Assembly: GCA_945888895.1 (NCBI GenBank)
Contig: CAMDAY010000132.1
Location: 1 to 6,120 of the forward strand
DNA length: 6,120 nt
Source: Dehalococcoides mccartyi
GTDB taxonomy: Bacteria > Chloroflexota > Dehalococcoidia > UBA2979
Reading direction: 5' to 3'
The notes beneath the pieces are model-generated. The model was not told where the DNA came from. It searched no databases and was given only the letters and a program-made list of their open reading frames with translations. Below are positions 4,667-6,120 of the stretch, one piece after another. The stretch's first letter is position 1. The number at the start of each line of letters is the position of its first letter. Made by a program: the position numbers and the translations under genes.

Positions 4667-5071
4667 ATGCGCATCCTGATCATGGGCTGCGGCCGCGTCG
4701 GCGCGGGCCTCGCGACCCAGCTCGCGGACGAGGGCCACGAGATCACCGTCCTGGACACGGATTCCTTTGCGTTCAACCGGCTGCTGCCCAAGTTCAGCGG
4801 CCGCCGCCTCGTCGGGTCGGGTACCGACGACCGCATGCTGATCGAGGCGGGCATCGAGGGCACCGACTGCTTCATCGCGCTCGCGTCCGGAGACAACCGG
4901 AACATCCTCGCCTCGCAGAAGGCGAAGGAGATGTACGGCGTGAAGACCGTGGTGACGCGTGTGAAGGACCCGCTCCGCAGCGAGCTCTTCGCGCGCCTCG
5001 GCCTGCACACCTTCAGCCCGACCAAGGTCGGCGTGACACTGGCGCACGAAGCCATCTTCCAGGGGGCCTAG
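4667..5071 (+). CDS. trkA: TrkA-N (RCK_N) nucleotide-binding protein, short form
   Basis: Cytoplasmic regulator of K+ uptake or efflux with a Rossmann-type RCK_N fold. It begins directly with M-R-I-L-I-M-G7-C-G9-R-V-G12, the dinucleotide-binding glycine motif, with acidic D30 at the end of strand 2 where ribose is bound. The family pattern G-[SD]-G-T-D-x3-L-x2-A-G-I (50-63) and A-L-A-S-G-D-N-R-N (71-79) is clear, followed by V-V-T-R-V-K-D-P (95-102). At 134 residues it has only the N domain; the RCK_C ligand domain is missing and there is no frameshift to restore it, as the stop is followed two bases later by a second trkA. The two proteins probably assemble together as a hetero-oligomeric ring. 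AAGGAG (4654-4659), seven bases before the ATG, supports the start. Confidence 0.92.
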   Translation: MRILIMGCGRVGAGLATQLADEGHEITVLDTDSFAFNRLLPKFSGRRLVGSGTDDRMLIEAGIEGTDCFIALASGDNRNILASQKAKEMYGVKTVVTRVKDPLRSELFARLGLHTFSPTKVGVTLAHEAIFQGA

Positions 5072-5073
5072 CG

Positions 5074-5748
5074 GTGTACATCATCGTCGTCGGCGGTGGC
5101 GCGGTCGGCTACGGCCTCGCGCTCGAACTCCAGCAGATGCCCGACCACGAGGTCACGATCGTGGAGCTCAGCGGCAGCCGCACCTCCCAGCTCCGCGCCG
5201 AGATCGGCGAGATGGTGGTCCACGGCGACGGCAGCGAGATCGCCTTCCTCGAGGGTGTCGGGGCCGGCCGGGCGGATCTGCTCATCGCAGTGACCGCGGA
5301 CGACGGCGCAAACCTCATCACCTGCCAGGTCGCCAAGCACTGGTTCAACGTGAAGCGCACGATCGCCCGCGTGAACGACCCCCGGAACGAGGCGCTGTTC
5401 CTGCGCCTCGGCGTGGACTCGATCGTGTCGGCCGCCGGCGCGGTGATGGCGCAGATCGAGGCGACGCTGCCCGAGCACACGATCATCCCGCTGATGGCCC
5501 TCGAAGGAACGCGCCTGCACGTGGTCGACATTCGGGTGCAGGAAGGATCGCCCGCGGCCGGGCGTCGCTTGCGCGACCTCGAGTTTCCGCCGGAGGTACT
5601 GGTGTCAGTCGTCATCGGCAAGCAGGGCGCGAACGTCCCCAGCGGGGACACCGTGCTGCAGGTCGGTGACGAGGTCATCGCCGTCATCCCCCGCGAGTCC
5701 GACGCTGCCGTCCGCAAGATGATCGCCGGCCCCATCGAAGGAGCGTAG
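5074..5748 (+). CDS. trkA: TrkA protein with RCK_N and RCK_C domains
   Basis: A 224-residue K+ transport regulatory subunit. The RCK_N domain (1-130) has G7-G-G9-A-V-G12, acidic E31 at the end of strand 2, G51-D-G-S-E (51-55), and A72-V-T-A-D-D-G-A-N (72-80). The RCK_C domain follows from about 140 to 215: G159... R164-x2-R-D-L-E-F-P (164-172), V177-x-V-V-I-G-K-Q-G (177-186), P189-S-G-D-T-V-L-Q-V-G-D-E-V-I-A-V (189-204). Relatives bind NAD(H) or ATP/ADP in the N domain and gate a TrkH/KtrB or K+ channel partner, absent from this window. It starts with GTG at 5074, two bases after the first trkA stop, with AGGGGG at 5061-5066, so the two are surely co-translated. An adjacent two-protein arrangement (N only plus N-C) is known around other transporters. 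Confidence 0.94.
   Translation: MYIIVVGGGAVGYGLALELQQMPDHEVTIVELSGSRTSQLRAEIGEMVVHGDGSEIAFLEGVGAGRADLLIAVTADDGANLITCQVAKHWFNVKRTIARVNDPRNEALFLRLGVDSIVSAAGAVMAQIEATLPEHTIIPLMALEGTRLHVVDIRVQEGSPAAGRRLRDLEFPPEVLVSVVIGKQGANVPSGDTVLQVGDEVIAVIPRESDAAVRKMIAGPIEGA
5738..5743 (+). promoter_or_regulatory. Ribosome binding site of pheA inside the end of trkA
   Basis: AAGGAG lies seven bases before the pheA ATG at 5751 and within the last codons of the preceding trkA, whose stop is at 5746-5748. Translation of the two genes is therefore probably coupled. Confidence 0.75.
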
Positions 5749-5750
5749 GG

Positions 5751-6120
5751 ATGCGCATCTCCCACCTCGGCCCCACCGGGACATACACCGAGGCCGCATC
5801 CCGCCGCTTCGACCCCACCGCCGACCTCCTGCCAGTCGCCACCGTCTCTGCGGCGATCCAGGCGGTGCGCGACGGCCAGGCCGACGCCGCGGTCTGCGCG
5901 ATGGAGAACTCAATCGAAGGCTCCGTCTCGATCGAGACGATGGACATCCTCATCGGACCTGAGTTCGAGCTGCGCGTCTGCGGCGAGGTCGTCGTCGCCA
6001 TCCAGCACCATCTCGTTGGCGCGCCTGGCATCAACGCCGCCGCCGCGACGAAGGTCTACTCGCATCCGCAGGGCCTCGCGCAGTGCCGTCAGCGCCTGCA
6101 CGAGCTGGCACCGAACGCGC
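5751..6120 (+). CDS. pheA: Prephenate dehydratase, N-terminal part (cut by window edge)
   Basis: Converts prephenate to phenylpyruvate in phenylalanine synthesis in the cytoplasm. The 123 visible residues show family signatures: L6-G-P-T-G-T-Y-T-E-A-A (6-16), the active-site region C49-A-M-E-N-S-I-E-G-S-V (49-59), Q85-H-H-L (85-88) and V102-Y-S-H-P-Q-G-L-A-Q-C (102-112). The protein begins straight at the dehydratase domain, so there is no fused chorismate mutase, as in the monofunctional enzymes of Gram-positive bacteria and archaea rather than enteric PheA. Monofunctional enzymes are usually about 270-300 residues with a C-terminal ACT domain for feedback by phenylalanine; that part lies outside. 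It starts two bases after the trkA stop, with AAGGAG as ribosome binding site, so it is in the same operon. Confidence 0.95.
   Translation, partial: MRISHLGPTGTYTEAASRRFDPTADLLPVATVSAAIQAVRDGQADAAVCAMENSIEGSVSIETMDILIGPEFELRVCGEVVVAIQHHLVGAPGINAAAATKVYSHPQGLAQCRQRLHELAPNA

Noticed and set aside
4667..5748. A single trkA gene split by a frameshift
   Set aside because: Each part has its own GxGxxG motif at its N-terminus and its own ribosome binding site, so these are two genes and not one broken gene.
5068..5765. Minus-strand open frames opposite the second trkA
   Set aside because: Antisense to a textbook RCK_N/RCK_C protein; low-complexity products.

Overview
The window is high-GC bacterial DNA (about two-thirds G+C by eye), densely coded, with strong GGAGG-type ribosome binding sites. 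The gene content and small zinc-binding proteins fit a Chloroflexota (Dehalococcoidia-like) genome best. That is an inference from family resemblance; Actinomycetota cannot be excluded. No rRNA, tRNA, CRISPR array or transposase gene is visible.

Layout. (1) 1-1722, minus: the first 574 codons of a DEAD/DEAH helicase of the MrfA/YprA (COG1205) DNA-repair family, running off the left edge. (2) 1924-2163 and 2265-2495, plus: two small proteins sharing a C/H...P-[KR]-W...C-x2-C signature and nearly identical ribosome binding regions, probably diverged paralogues. (3) 2496-2715: a convergent intergenic region filled with GC-rich hairpins, imperfect terminal inverted repeats and a canonical G-quadruplex motif. 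(4) 3725-2716, minus: an overlapping ArsR-type repressor and SdpI-type membrane protein (sdpRI-like), with a perfect 8-bp inverted-repeat operator candidate just upstream. (5) 3936-4124, plus: a 62-residue two-helix membrane protein. (6) 4176-6120, plus: a tight run of universal stress protein, short TrkA-N (RCK_N) protein, full TrkA-N/TrkA-C protein and prephenate dehydratase (pheA, cut by the right edge), with gaps of 26, 2 and 2 bases.

How the genes may work together. The sdpRI pair looks like a self-contained repressor/membrane-sensor unit; no sdpABC toxin genes are in the window. The usp-trkA-trkA cluster looks like the cytoplasmic regulatory part of a K+ (or other cation) transport system, but its membrane partner is not here; the only candidate nearby is the 62-residue membrane protein. 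pheA appears translationally coupled to the second trkA, a linkage without obvious functional logic. Most of the window is ordinary core-genome material. The best leads are the zinc-protein pair, the sdpRI operator, the hairpin/G4 repeat cluster and the composition of the usp-trkA-trkA-pheA operon.
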